Positions 46,772-54,923 of a DNA stretch of 64,000 bases are shown in pieces. The notes under the pieces are model-generated. The model was not told the DNA's origin and did not search any database. It saw nothing but the letters and a program-made list of their open reading frames with translations. The stretch is from Sphingobacteriales bacterium (lineage in GTDB: Bacteria > Bacteroidota > Bacteroidia > Chitinophagales > CAIOSU01), in assembly GCA_027483645.1 (NCBI GenBank), contig JAIXUD010000007.1:62001-126000 (forward strand). Direction: 5' to 3'. Within the stretch, counting starts at the first letter, position 1. Each line of letters opens with the position of its first letter. The position numbers and the translations under genes were made by a program.

Positions 46772-46980
46772 TCCCAATCGTTTCTAAGCTCATTTAGTTG
46801 CTCATCCACCTTGGCTAAAGGCTCTTTGGTCATAGCCCCTTTGTATTTAGCTTGCCAATCGACAGGTTTTTCGACTTCGGCTTGGTCACGCCTTAATCTA
46901 ATCAACTTCATCAACTCTAAATCCTTCAATAGATTGAGCGCTTTTTCATTAATAATATCTATTGTGACAGTGCGTATCAT
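46768..46980 (-). CDS. Antitoxin of the PIN toxin-antitoxin pair
   Basis: This 70-residue protein begins MIRTVTIDIINEKALNLLKD, with a beta strand and helix as in antitoxins paired with Bacteroidota PIN toxins, and ends in an acidic helix (KVDEQLNELRNDWE) expected to wrap the toxin. The middle AKYKGAMTKE is typical. It is intact and overlaps the disrupted toxin gene by 4 nt. With the toxin broken, its retention suggests a recent mutation or a role of its own. Confidence 0.8.
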   Translation of the reverse strand: MIRTVTIDIINEKALNLLKDLELMKLIRLRRDQAEVEKPVDWQAKYKGAMTKEPLAKVDEQLNELRNDWE

Positions 46981-47073
46981 AATTTAGTTGTGTTGTCGCT
47001 TACCAAATATCGGGATTATTAATAACAATAGCTTTCTTGCTAACGGAATTTTGGTTGCTCATAGTTCACACTA

Positions 47074-47547
47074 CTATTTGGCAATAGTAAATAACTTCAA
47101 TATTCCCCTTGCCTCCGCCAACTTCTCCTCATTAAAACCCATCAAATACTTCGTAATCACCAACCGCTTTTTCATTTCGCGAGGCAATTGGTTCAGCAGG
47201 GTGTTGTCATCAATAATGAGGTAATGCTCGAGCTTATTTTCGCGGATAAAAAGGAGGGCTTCATCTTTACGATTCATATCCTCATCATATACAGGTACTA
47301 AACCAGCGATTGGCGCATGGATGCCTCGGGCTTGGAATATAGCTTGCAGTTCGGGCAGGGTTTTACCTTTGCGGCGGGTGGATATCACCCACACCTCGGC
47401 ATCCAATCCTTTCAGTAAATCGTTAAAGCAGTTTACGCAATGTTGGTTAAAGGCTGAATATCCATCATCGTGGATTTCATCAGCTTTCCAAGGCGGGGTG
47501 GTGATAAGTACCCCGTCAAGGTCAAGGATGACGGTAAGTTGTGGCAT
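47074..47547 (-). CDS. HAD-superfamily phosphatase-like protein
   Basis: This 157-residue protein has the HAD nucleophile motif VILDLDGVLITTP near the N-terminus, a motif II-like Thr in VWVISTRRKGKTL and motif IV LIIDDNTLL. It resembles small HAD domains annotated in RNA-repair-like proteins; the substrate is unknown. Its ATG shares a base with the dnaJ stop (TAATG), so it is a third gene of the grpE-dnaJ operon. Confidence 0.8.
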   Translation of the reverse strand: MPQLTVILDLDGVLITTPPWKADEIHDDGYSAFNQHCVNCFNDLLKGLDAEVWVISTRRKGKTLPELQAIFQARGIHAPIAGLVPVYDEDMNRKDEALLFIRENKLEHYLIIDDNTLLNQLPREMKKRLVITKYLMGFNEEKLAEARGILKLFTIAK

Positions 47548-48710
47548 TATTGGAAGATGTCCTTCATCTTTTGGAAGAAGCCGCCTTCTTCCTTCATATT
47601 GCCGGGCTGGAAGTTAGGCGAGTCGCGGAGTTTCTCCAGCGTGGCCTTTTCGTCTTCGCTTAGGTTGCGGGGTATCCATACGTTTACACGTACTTGCTGA
47701 TCGCCCACTTCGTATGAGTTATTGATGCTCGGTATACCCTTGCCTTTCAAACGGAACACCTTGCCCGATGGCGTGCCCGGTGGCACTTTTATCTTGGCTT
47801 TGGCATCCACGGTAGGCACTTCGGTTTGCAGGCCGAGAGCAGCATCCACAAAACTGATGTTAAGGTTGTAAACGATGTCGTTTTCCTCGCGTATCAACTC
47901 TTCGTGTGCTTCTTCCTCAATCACTACAATCAAGTCGCCCGGCGAGCCGCCACGGTCGCCAGCGTTACCGCGGCCAGTCATGCTCAGTTGTATGCCTTCG
48001 CCTACGCCAGCAGGTATATCCAGCGTTACGGTATCTTCTCCAAACACCTTGCCTTCGCCCTTACACTTACCACATTTGGCAGTAATCGCAGTGCCCTCAC
48101 CATGGCAGGTTGGGCAGGTGCTGGTGGTTTGCATTTGGCCCAATATGGTTTGGGTTACTCGGCGCACTTGGCCTTGACCGTGGCAAGTGCCACAGGTTGA
48201 AATAGAGTTTTTATCCTTCGCGCCGCTGCCGTTACAGATGTCGCAGGTAACATGCTTGTTGAGTTTTATGGTCTTTTTGGCACCATAAACAATCTCTTTT
48301 AGGTCGAGCTTTACCTTAATACGCAAGTTGCTGCCCTTGCGGCCTTGCCTACCCCGACCGCCGCCGCCACGCTGTCCGCCAAAAAAGGCTTCAAACGGGT
48401 CGAAGTTGCCGCCACCAGCACCACCGCCAAACACATCGCCAAAATGGCTGAATATGTCATCCATGTTTTGCGAATGATGGCTACCGCCCTTTACGCCTGC
48501 ATGGCCAAAGCGGTCGTACTTGGCACGCTTTTCCTCGCTGCCTAGTATCTCGTAGGCTTCCGCCGCTTCCTTAAACTTGGCCTCGGCCCCTGGGTTATCC
48601 GGATTACGGTCAGGGTGATGTTGAAGCGCTACCTTGCGGTAGGCTTTCTTAATCTCGTCCTGAGTCGCAGTGCGCGCTACGCTCAGTATTTCGTAGTAAT
48701 CTCTAGCCAT
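47547..48710 (-). CDS. dnaJ: Chaperone protein DnaJ
   Basis: This 387-residue type I DnaJ has the J-domain (1-70) with HHPDRNPDN, a Gly/Phe-rich linker (about 85-125), four CxxCxGxG zinc repeats ([29 protein letters not shown] preceded by CGK) and a C-terminal substrate-binding domain. It stimulates DnaK ATPase. It follows grpE by 4 nt; dnaK itself is not in the window. Confidence 0.97.
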   Translation of the reverse strand: MARDYYEILSVARTATQDEIKKAYRKVALQHHPDRNPDNPGAEAKFKEAAEAYEILGSEEKRAKYDRFGHAGVKGGSHHSQNMDDIFSHFGDVFGGGAGGGNFDPFEAFFGGQRGGGGRGRQGRKGSNLRIKVKLDLKEIVYGAKKTIKLNKHVTCDICNGSGAKDKNSISTCGTCHGQGQVRRVTQTILGQMQTTSTCPTCHGEGTAITAKCGKCKGEGKVFGEDTVTLDIPAGVGEGIQLSMTGRGNAGDRGGSPGDLIVVIEEEAHEELIREENDIVYNLNISFVDAALGLQTEVPTVDAKAKIKVPPGTPSGKVFRLKGKGIPSINNSYEVGDQQVRVNVWIPRNLSEDEKATLEKLRDSPNFQPGNMKEEGGFFQKMKDIFQ

Positions 48711-48714
48711 ATTC

Positions 48715-49257
48715 TTATTTCCCTACCACTACTTTAGCATAGCGTATTATACGGTCATTTAGGTAATATCCTTTCTCTACCACATCCACCACTTTTCCTT
48801 TCAGGTCTTCGGTAGGCGCGGGTATCTCTGTTATAGCTTCGTGATACTCAGCGTCAAAAGCCTCGCCCTTAGGGTTTACCGCTTTCAAGCCTTTCTGCTC
48901 CAGGTTCTTGATTAACTTGTGCTGTATCAAGGTCATGCCCTCTGCAACCGGTGCTACCTCGGTAGCGGTTTCGGCAGCACGCAGCGCACGTTCAAAATCG
49001 TCCAAAATGGGCAAAAGGTTCATTATCACGTCTTTGCTGGCATCTTTTATCAGCTCCAAGCGCTCGCGTGCTACTCGTTTTTTATAGTTGTCGAAATCGG
49101 CAAACAGGCGTACATACTTATCTTTCAACTCGTCGTTCTTGGCTTGCAAATCGTTTGCTGCAGGGGCTTCCGCTTGTGCGGTAGGCTGCTCTTCGGTCTG
49201 CGTTTCGTTCACTTCTGGGTTGTCCACAATGTCTTGATTCTCGTTTTCGTTACTCAT
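48715..49257 (-). CDS. grpE: Nucleotide exchange factor GrpE
   Basis: From ATG 49257 the protein has 180 residues; an upstream in-frame start (49383) would translate heptamer-repeat DNA. An acidic Gln/Glu-rich N-terminus precedes the long helix ([20 protein letters not shown]) and the C-terminal beta domain ending [17 protein letters not shown]. It is the first gene of grpE-dnaJ-HAD and has the clearest promoter in the window. Confidence 0.96.
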   Translation of the reverse strand: MSNENENQDIVDNPEVNETQTEEQPTAQAEAPAANDLQAKNDELKDKYVRLFADFDNYKKRVARERLELIKDASKDVIMNLLPILDDFERALRAAETATEVAPVAEGMTLIQHKLIKNLEQKGLKAVNPKGEAFDAEYHEAITEIPAPTEDLKGKVVDVVEKGYYLNDRIIRYAKVVVGK

Positions 49258-49281
49258 AGCTCCGAAATTTTTTAGGATTGG

Positions 49282-49312
49282 CAAAGTTATCACAAAATCC
49301 CTGCCAGTCAAA
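49282..49312 (-). promoter_or_regulatory. Bacteroidota-type promoter of grpE-dnaJ
   Basis: On the minus strand a TTTG (-33, 49309-49312) is separated by exactly 19 nt from TAACTTTG (-7, 49282-49289). Both match the TTTG-N19-TAnnTTTG consensus of the main Bacteroidota sigma factor. The ATG lies 24 nt downstream. No CIRCE element is seen. Confidence 0.75.
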
Positions 49313-49342
49313 GTGTTGCGGACAATTTGGCAGCTTTGTGTT

Positions 49343-49375
49343 AGACATAAGACGCAAGACACAAGACACAAGACT
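49343..49375. repeat. ACACAAGA heptamer repeat upstream of grpE
   Basis: Words agacataagacgcaagac and acaagacacaagacta, about five units. Confidence 0.75.
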
Positions 49376-49441
49376 AGCTTCAACTTGAAATAGATCCAAG
49401 CATTATTCCAATATACTTATATTAAAACAATAAAACAACAA

Positions 49442-49515
49442 TCTTGTGTCTTGTGTCTTGTGTCTTGTGTCTTGTGTCTTGTGTCTTGTGTCTTGTGTCT
49501 TGTGTCTTGTGTCTT
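49442..49515. repeat. Perfect TGTCTTG heptamer tandem array
   Basis: About ten uninterrupted copies of the 7-mer tgtcttg, the longest and most regular such array in the window. It touches the stop codon of the thioredoxin-like gene (TAA at 49514-49516). Confidence 0.92.
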
Positions 49516-50026
49516 ATTTTACAAGTCTATTTTCCAACACTTTTCCCAAATCATACATACTTAGGTCTTTGCCGATGATGTTGCCCTTTTCGTCGAGGAG
49601 GAAAGAGGATGGGATGGACTCTAACTCATATAGCGCCACCACCGTTGATTCCCAGCCTTTCAATTCGCTTACGTGATTGGGCCAGTCGAGTTTGTCTTTT
49701 GCAATAGCGCCAAGCCATGCATCGGCTTTAGTATCTAGCGATACTTGGTAAATCACAAAGCCTTCGGCGTTTTGAAATTTAGCATCGCGGTACTTGTTGT
49801 ATACCTCCACCAGCTTTGGGTGCTGCTTGCGGCAAGGGGTGCACCAACTGGCCCATATATCCACCAGCACAATGTTGCCCCGCAACGATTCCAGCGCCAG
49901 GGGTTGTTGGTTTCTATCGGGTGCAGTAATTACTGGCAATGCTACGCCATTGATAAATTTACCCTTTTGCGAATCGCATGAAGCCAACAACAGCACCGCC
50001 ACTAGTATGGTTATCAAAAATCTCAT
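49514..50026 (-). CDS. TlpA-like thioredoxin-fold lipoprotein
   Basis: This 170-residue protein has a lipoprotein signal with lipobox LLASC (Cys17). The redox motif is WASWCTPCRKQHP, and SIPSSFLLDEKGNIIG carries the cis-proline-like loop. It is a membrane-anchored disulfide oxidoreductase, probably reducing, of the TlpA/ResA type. It lies 6 nt downstream of a thioesterase gene. A heptamer repeat begins at its stop codon. Confidence 0.88.
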   Translation of the reverse strand: MRFLITILVAVLLLASCDSQKGKFINGVALPVITAPDRNQQPLALESLRGNIVLVDIWASWCTPCRKQHPKLVEVYNKYRDAKFQNAEGFVIYQVSLDTKADAWLGAIAKDKLDWPNHVSELKGWESTVVALYELESIPSSFLLDEKGNIIGKDLSMYDLGKVLENRLVK

Positions 50027-50032
50027 TTCGGC

Positions 50033-50473
50033 TTATTTATCTACTGATGAAGGGTTATCAAATACAATTAACTTTTGCCTCCAGGCATCCGGCAGGGCCA
50101 CCGGCAACTTGGTATCATAATCATACGCTACCATTACGGTATGCCCCACTGCCATTAACACTTGGCCAGTGCTTTCGGTTTTGCGTAGTTCATATTCCAA
50201 ATCGAAGCTCTTGTTGCCGATGCGGCTACAGCGCGTGTATACCTTAATGTCATCGCCCAGGTGTATCGGGCGGCGGTACTCTACCGTTGCCTTGGCAAGA
50301 ATAACGCTATAGCGCTCATCCATTTTCATGGCCAGCACCTGCTCCAAGTATACTATACGCGCCAACTCAAGGTATGTAAGGTAGTTGGCGTTGTTTACGT
50401 GGTTCAGCGAATCCAAATCGGCAAAGCGCAGTTGAACGGGCGTTTCGTGGCGGAATAATAAGGGATTGTCCAT
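50033..50473 (-). CDS. Acyl-CoA thioesterase, hotdog fold (4HBT)
   Basis: From ATG 50473 the protein has 146 residues; a start at 50521 would translate repeat DNA. The active-site segment LRFADLDSLNHVNNANYLTYLE has the Asp and Asn typical of 4-hydroxybenzoyl-CoA-thioesterase relatives such as YbgC, and TVEYRRPIHLGDDI is the second conserved part. It should hydrolyse acyl-CoAs. A TATCTTTG box ends 4 nt before the ATG. The thioredoxin gene follows after 6 nt. Confidence 0.87.
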   Translation of the reverse strand: MDNPLLFRHETPVQLRFADLDSLNHVNNANYLTYLELARIVYLEQVLAMKMDERYSVILAKATVEYRRPIHLGDDIKVYTRCSRIGNKSFDLEYELRKTESTGQVLMAVGHTVMVAYDYDTKLPVALPDAWRQKLIVFDNPSSVDK

Positions 50474-50477
50474 AAGG

Positions 50478-50485
50478 CAAAGATA
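50478..50485 (-). promoter_or_regulatory. -7 box (TATCTTTG) before the thioesterase
   Basis: An exact TAnnTTTG match only 4 nt from the start codon, with a word repeat in the -33 position. If used, the transcript would be leaderless or nearly so. Confidence 0.4.
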
Positions 50486-50493
50486 GGGGTTTT

Positions 50494-50560
50494 GGACGAT
50501 GGACCATGGACGATGGACCATGAAAAAACGACCACAGACGACAGACGACGGACCACGACT
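50494..50560. repeat. GGACGATGGACC-type word repeat, locus 6
   Basis: ggacgatggaccatggacga and tggaccatg followed by gaccacagacgacagacgac and ggaccacgact. It contains both vocabularies in the same order as locus 1. Confidence 0.87.
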
Positions 50561-50620
50561 GAAGGGGGGAAATGTTATGTTATTACCTACAACTAATAAC
50601 TAATAAACCAATACCAAAAC

Positions 50621-50655
50621 AAAAATAGCCCTCCCGGTAATCACTCCGGGAGGGC
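50621..50655 (-). terminator. Terminator of the DUF4476 gene
   Basis: A perfect 10-bp stem, GCCCTCCCGG (50628-50637) with CCGGGAGGGC (50646-50655), closes an 8-nt loop. The minus strand then runs TATTTTTG. It lies 22 nt after the stop. Confidence 0.88.
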
Positions 50656-50677
50656 GCATGCGTGTTTATGAAAGGAA

Positions 50678-51439
50678 TTAAAGACTAGCCATATAATCGC
50701 TTAACTGGCGTACGCTGCTATCGAAAGTGAAGGCATCGAACACGATGTAGAAGCGCTCAGGGTCAACAGTGCGGGTGTAGGCCAGTTTGGCTACCTCCAA
50801 CCTGCTGCTCTCGAAGCTGAACAAGCTCAGCATACGCAATATTTGGTGCGAGGTAAAGTAGTTGCTGCCCAAAGCTTGTGCGGCCAACTGGCGCTTGGTG
50901 CTATCAAAAGGGCGATTGTTGATTACGCCCAATAGGTTATTGAACTCACCATCGTGCATCGGGTAGATAACAGGGGCTTGTGGTACTGGGTTGTAAACTG
51001 GGTGGCTTACCGGATAGTTTACGGGGCGGCTACCGCCTATATTGCCAGGTACAGCACATACTACACCGCCACCAATGTGTACCGGCTCAGGGCCCATAGC
51101 TATCATTTGGTTTACATCCAAGTGGTTGTATGGGTTTACGGTAGTGTGTACTTCGTAGCCGAAGGGCAAGTTTACTGGGCCGTTGTATATTACTTGCTGG
51201 GTGTTGTAGGCGCTATATGGGTTAGTGTATAGGGCCAACACGCGCAAGTTGTGCACTCCGGGGGCAATGCCGGCCAACTTATGGCGATTAGAAAATGGAC
51301 CGTACTCCACCCCGTCGATATAAACAACTATCGGTGCGTTGTCATAAGAAGCGATGTGGAGGCGGGTTGAAGCGTTAACCGTGAAGGCACTCAAGGCCAA
51401 GGTAACGATCATGGTAGAAAGTAAAAGTAAACGTTTCAT
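50678..51439 (-). CDS. Secreted DUF4476 protein
   Basis: This 253-residue protein has a signal peptide (1-23, ending VNA). The N-terminal part (ARLHIASYDNAPIVVYIDGV in close form, then GIAPGVHNLRVLALY) looks like a PEGA-type beta module. A proline/valine-rich linker with NYPVSHPVYNPVPQAP follows. The C-terminus (about 160-253) is a helical DUF4476 domain with DSTKRQLAAQAL and SSRLEVAKLAY. Function unknown. It has an uncommon strong Shine-Dalgarno and its own terminator. Confidence 0.85.
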   Translation of the reverse strand: MKRLLLLSTMIVTLALSAFTVNASTRLHIASYDNAPIVVYIDGVEYGPFSNRHKLAGIAPGVHNLRVLALYTNPYSAYNTQQVIYNGPVNLPFGYEVHTTVNPYNHLDVNQMIAMGPEPVHIGGGVVCAVPGNIGGSRPVNYPVSHPVYNPVPQAPVIYPMHDGEFNNLLGVINNRPFDSTKRQLAAQALGSNYFTSHQILRMLSLFSFESSRLEVAKLAYTRTVDPERFYIVFDAFTFDSSVRQLSDYMASL

Positions 51440-51443
51440 AACA

Positions 51444-51450
51444 ACCTCCT
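51444..51450 (-). promoter_or_regulatory. Strong Shine-Dalgarno of the DUF4476 gene
   Basis: AGGAGGT lies 4 nt before the ATG at 51439. Such sequences are rare in Bacteroidota, and most genes in this window lack one. Confidence 0.65.
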
Positions 51451-51950
51451 GTTTTTAATGGTTTGATGTACTAGAAGCAACAGGTATGCCAAAAACGAAA
51501 TTGAGTTGTTTTGGGTGAAAATAATTTAGAATAGTATTGATAATGAGGTAATTAATTTTTTAACCGAGCACTGTTTTTGTTCTTTCGCCGGTTGCTATTG
51601 TATTAAAAGGGCTAGTTAAGAAGAGAGATTAAGACAACTACTGCTAGTAAAGGAAAGCGGATAACGCGCATTATCATGAGACTTACGGCTTGGTTCGTCA
51701 AATTTACCAAATAAGCATACCTCCAGCGTTCCAAAAACCGGGTTGGGCGCCATTAGCATAGAGAGTAGGGCTTACAAAAGCCAATATCACTAGCCAAATG
51801 ATGGTATTAAAGACTCTTCATTACTCGAAATTTAACTATTTCTTATCGCTTTTCAATAAAAACAAGCGCGGTTCGATTATTCGCCGTATCTTACTGAACG
51901 ATTTCCGATACTTTTCTTGTTATTATAAGGTACAATAAATCCTATCTAAT
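51451..51950. other. Intergenic region without recognised gene
   Basis: The two flanking genes diverge from here. A 45-codon frame at 51801-51938 is open but has no recognisable features. I see no RNA gene, repeat family or clear promoter pair. Confidence 0.5.
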
Positions 51951-52250
51951 ATGTCATCCAATATCACAACCAAGCACCCATCAGGTCAACAAGGTTTAGT
52001 AATGAGCCCTACCGATTATGATGTAGTAAGAGAAACAGTGCTTACCATTATGGAAACGCACCAAACCATTAACATGCCCGAGCTTACCCGCTTAGCGTTT
52101 AATGAGCTTAACGGTAAAATAAAGGGTGATGCCGTAGCTGCTACTAAAGCAGTGCAAAACGATTTGGAAGCTAAGGGTTTGCTATCGCGCAAATATCGCG
52201 CTGGTCAGCACCAGGTTATTTTCACCAAGCAGCCTGCAGCCGAAGTTTAA
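51951..52250 (+). CDS. Small winged-helix-like conserved hypothetical
   Basis: This 99-residue protein has an unstructured start and then a helical part, YDVVRETVLTIMETHQTINM, PELTRLAFNELNGKI, AVQNDLEAKGLL and a basic beta-hairpin-like end (SRKYRAGQHQVIF). The layout fits a winged-helix fold, perhaps binding DNA or RNA. I do not recognise a named family with confidence. It is convergent with the SUI1 gene, 15 nt apart. Confidence 0.7.
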   Translation: MSSNITTKHPSGQQGLVMSPTDYDVVRETVLTIMETHQTINMPELTRLAFNELNGKIKGDAVAATKAVQNDLEAKGLLSRKYRAGQHQVIFTKQPAAEV

Positions 52251-52265
52251 ACTACTCCTTAAGGC

Positions 52266-52613
52266 TTAACCGCCTTTCAACTTTACTTTATAGCCAGCAT
52301 CCTGAAGGATGTTGGCTATTTTTTGTTTATGTTCACCTTGAATTAATATTACCCCTTCTTTCACATTACCACCCACGCCGCATTTGTTTTTAAGCAGCTT
52401 GCCCAGCTCCAGCAAATCGACTTCAACGCCCACAAAGCCTTCTACCAGTGTTACTGTCTTGCCGCCACGCTGTTTACGGTCAAGTGATACATAGAGTAGT
52501 TGGTCTTTCGGTGCTAATGTTTCCGCATCGTCTTGGTCGTCGTGCGGTAATTGAAAGTCAGGATCGGTGGAAAATACCACTCCGCCCTGTCCGAATTTCT
52601 TTTTGGCTGCCAT
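52266..52613 (-). CDS. SUI1/YciH-family translation factor
   Basis: This 115-residue protein has the eIF1/SUI1 fold: VSLDRKQRGGKTVTLVEGF with the basic loop, then LGKLLKNKCGVGGNVKEGVI and IQGEHKQKIANILQDAGY. These are family signatures. The bacterial YciH influences start-site fidelity in vitro. It starts MAAKKKFGQGGVVFSTDP, the normal length. Confidence 0.92.
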   Translation of the reverse strand: MAAKKKFGQGGVVFSTDPDFQLPHDDQDDAETLAPKDQLLYVSLDRKQRGGKTVTLVEGFVGVEVDLLELGKLLKNKCGVGGNVKEGVILIQGEHKQKIANILQDAGYKVKLKGG

Positions 52614-52662
52614 TGGTGTTAATTTTATCGTTATTTAGCAACGAGGTCATTAAAAAAACATT

Positions 52663-52815
52663 CGTAAAGTCCCCTCTGGGGACGATATGTTGGTAGTAAA
52701 ATTAGAATTGCCTTTCCACAAAGTCCCTTTAGGGACAATATATCATCCCTACGGGATTTTTGGAACGGGGATAACTTTTCTTTCTACCAATATATAACCC
52801 CTACGGGGCTTTACA
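52663..52815. repeat. GTCCCTTTAGGGAC-type palindromic words
   Basis: agtcccctctggggacgata, aagtccctttagggacaata, atccctacgggat and acccctacggggct are four related short palindromes, spaced 40-75 bp, each next to an ATAT-rich tail. They fill most of 52614-52859. Confidence 0.75.
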
Positions 52816-52859
52816 TACTTAAGATGCCTCAAAAGTAAAACAATCTAGAGAAACCGAAC

Positions 52860-53489
52860 ATGAGATATACCATTGTAATTCTAATCATTGCCTGCTGCTT
52901 TGCCGCTTGCCAGCGCGATAGCGGCCAGGGAAAAACGACTACCAAGGCCGATATTGAACAACAATACCTTAACGACCCATTGATACTGCCCATTGCCAAA
53001 GAATACTACAAAGGCAAAAAACCAGCGGAGAACGTGCAAACGCTAGATATGCTAGACAGCTTATTTATACAAGACTCCATGCGGTTGCGCTTTTACTTTG
53101 CGGCCACTACCAAACTTATTGGCCAGCAAATGAATTTTAGGGAAATAGTAAGCCTCTACGCATTCAAATTTGTGCGCGATAGGCCTAAGCAGTTCATCAG
53201 CCAGTTTACCAAAGACAATGTGCTGCTAGACCCAAACACGGCATGGGATGTATGGTGCCTAAACGTGGGCTACGAAAGTATGATGAAGGATACTGCCAAC
53301 CCTTATGCCGCATTGGGCGTGCTGGAAACGAGCATGAAAGCCAGTTTCCGTACGGTGAGTGCCAATGCTATGGAAATGGGCGCCACCTTTATTGAAAACA
53401 CCCGAGCCAAAATAAACAAACTGCAACAGGAACAAGGAATGGTGGCACCGAAGGATACGATGCCCGCTGCCACTGAACCGAAAAAGTAA
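52860..53489 (+). CDS. Lipoprotein of unknown function
   Basis: This 209-residue protein has a lipoprotein signal with lipobox CFAAC (Cys17). The mature part is mostly helical, with ADIEQQYLNDPLILPIAKEY and a long segment rich in Met, Phe and Gln (KLIGQQMNFREIVSLYAFKF in outline). It ends in a charged Pro/Ala tail. No family is recognised. It is 19 nt upstream of a hydrolase gene and probably cotranscribed with it. Confidence 0.7.
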   Translation: MRYTIVILIIACCFAACQRDSGQGKTTTKADIEQQYLNDPLILPIAKEYYKGKKPAENVQTLDMLDSLFIQDSMRLRFYFAATTKLIGQQMNFREIVSLYAFKFVRDRPKQFISQFTKDNVLLDPNTAWDVWCLNVGYESMMKDTANPYAALGVLETSMKASFRTVSANAMEMGATFIENTRAKINKLQQEQGMVAPKDTMPAATEPKK

Positions 53490-53508
53490 TCCGCAAACCA
53501 ATAGCAAT

Positions 53509-54273
53509 ATGTCATTGAATTTCAAAGTTTCCGGTAGCGGTAGTCCGTTGATTATATTGCATGGCTTGCTGGGCTCGCTGGATAATTGGCAGAGCCACGC
53601 CCGCAGCTTAAGCGATATGGCGCAAGTGTACATAGTAGACCAACGCAACCATGGCCGAAGCCCGCACTTCCCTGAGCACAATTACGCCCTGCTGGCGGAA
53701 GACTTAAAGCAATTTATGGATGAGCAAGGCCTGGAGAAGGCTTCGATGCTGGGGCACTCTATGGGAGGCAAAACGGTGATGGAGTTCGCCAACCGATATC
53801 CGCAGATGATTGATAAGCTTATAATTGCCGACATATCGCCACGACAATATAAATGGAATTACGATGAGATTTTCGATGCATTGAAGCACGTAGAACTGGA
53901 TAAAGTGGAAAACCGCACCGATGCAGAACGAATGCTGGGCGAAAAGATAAGCGAACCCAACATGTTGCAGTTTCTGCTAAAAAGCCTCGACCGCAACCCA
54001 GACGGCCGCTACGAATGGAAGATGAATGTGGAGGTGCTTGAAAAAGAATTCCCAGAAGTGGTAAAAGGCGTTGAGCTGAAAGGCGAATACCCCTTTCCTA
54101 CCCTAGTTATACGCGGCGAGAAATCAAAGTATGTATTGGATGCTGACATAGCGGTGTTCCGAAAACACTTCCCTACGCTTGAAATAGTTACCTTAGCAAA
54201 TGCGGGCCACTGGCTACATGCCGAAGCGCCGAAGGAATTTCTGGAGGCGGTGAGAAACTTTTTGGCGGAGTAG
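53509..54273 (+). CDS. Alpha/beta hydrolase, YbfF-like
   Basis: This 254-residue hydrolase begins MSLNFKVSGSGSPLIILHGL, has the oxyanion loop LLGSLDNWQSHAR, DQRNHGRSPH, the nucleophile GHSMGGKTVMEFA, an acid in VIRGEKSKYVLDADI and the catalytic histidine in NAGHWLHAEAP. The pattern fits YbfF-type esterases acting on short acyl esters. The triad is complete. Confidence 0.9.
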   Translation: MSLNFKVSGSGSPLIILHGLLGSLDNWQSHARSLSDMAQVYIVDQRNHGRSPHFPEHNYALLAEDLKQFMDEQGLEKASMLGHSMGGKTVMEFANRYPQMIDKLIIADISPRQYKWNYDEIFDALKHVELDKVENRTDAERMLGEKISEPNMLQFLLKSLDRNPDGRYEWKMNVEVLEKEFPEVVKGVELKGEYPFPTLVIRGEKSKYVLDADIAVFRKHFPTLEIVTLANAGHWLHAEAPKEFLEAVRNFLAE

Positions 54274-54279
54274 AACCAA

Positions 54280-54819
54280 TTAAATGCTAGCAAGTAACTC
54301 TGTCAAACTTAACTGCACCTCACAGTCGCCATGTATTGTGAAACTAGTAATTTCGCTTTGCTCCAAGTATTGCCCATTTACAAGCACAAAAACATTGTAT
54401 AGTTTCGTCTCAGGCTCAACAAGGATGTAGTACTTCACTTCTTCCTCTTCATAGATTTCGAATTTGTGATTTCTATCCCTTAAAGCGGTAGCAGGTGACA
54501 GTACTTCCACAATTAGTATCGGAGTTTGATAGATAAACTTTGCGGTCTCGTTGCAAACAATCGTCAAATCTGGCCTTAAAACCGTATGCTCGTTAACATG
54601 CCAATCTACATCTGATAGCACTTTGCAATTACCGCATCCACCATCTACATTTTTCACTTTTCCTCTCAATTCTGCATTTATAGCTCCAAGAATATCTTGG
54701 TGAGGAATGCCAGGAGATGGCGTCATTGCATAAGCTAGCCCATCTATCAATTCCCAATCACCCTCCCAAAGGCGGTAATCTTCAACTGTGTAATGGGGCA
54801 AGTACTTCTCCGATCGCAT
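54280..54819 (-). CDS. Uma2-family (DUF820) PD-(D/E)xK protein
   Basis: From ATG 54819 the protein has 179 residues and begins MRSEKYLPHYTVEDYRLWEG, a usual Uma2 opening; a start at 54918 seems too long. Nuclease-fold residues are LRPDLTIVC (Asp) and PILIVEVLSPATALRD (Glu-Val-Leu in the ExK-like place), followed by YYILVEPETKL. Uma2 proteins are abundant in cyanobacteria and Bacteroidota; some are called endonucleases but activity is mostly untested. It is convergent with the hydrolase gene, 6 nt apart. Confidence 0.87.
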   Translation of the reverse strand: MRSEKYLPHYTVEDYRLWEGDWELIDGLAYAMTPSPGIPHQDILGAINAELRGKVKNVDGGCGNCKVLSDVDWHVNEHTVLRPDLTIVCNETAKFIYQTPILIVEVLSPATALRDRNHKFEIYEEEEVKYYILVEPETKLYNVFVLVNGQYLEQSEITSFTIHGDCEVQLSLTELLASI

Positions 54820-54923
54820 AAACCAAAGATAATGATTAATAACCTTTCCTGAAACAAGCAAAGCCGCCCCAATAAAGGTACGGCTCTGCGTTGTAGGCAT
54901 TATATACAATCTAATCAATTCTC

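Noticed and set aside
49442-49515. Heptamer array as a CRISPR
   Set aside because: Units are 7 bp without spacers.
51801-51938. 45-codon frame in the gap before the winged-helix-like gene
   Set aside because: Open but without start context, conservation clues or recognisable features.
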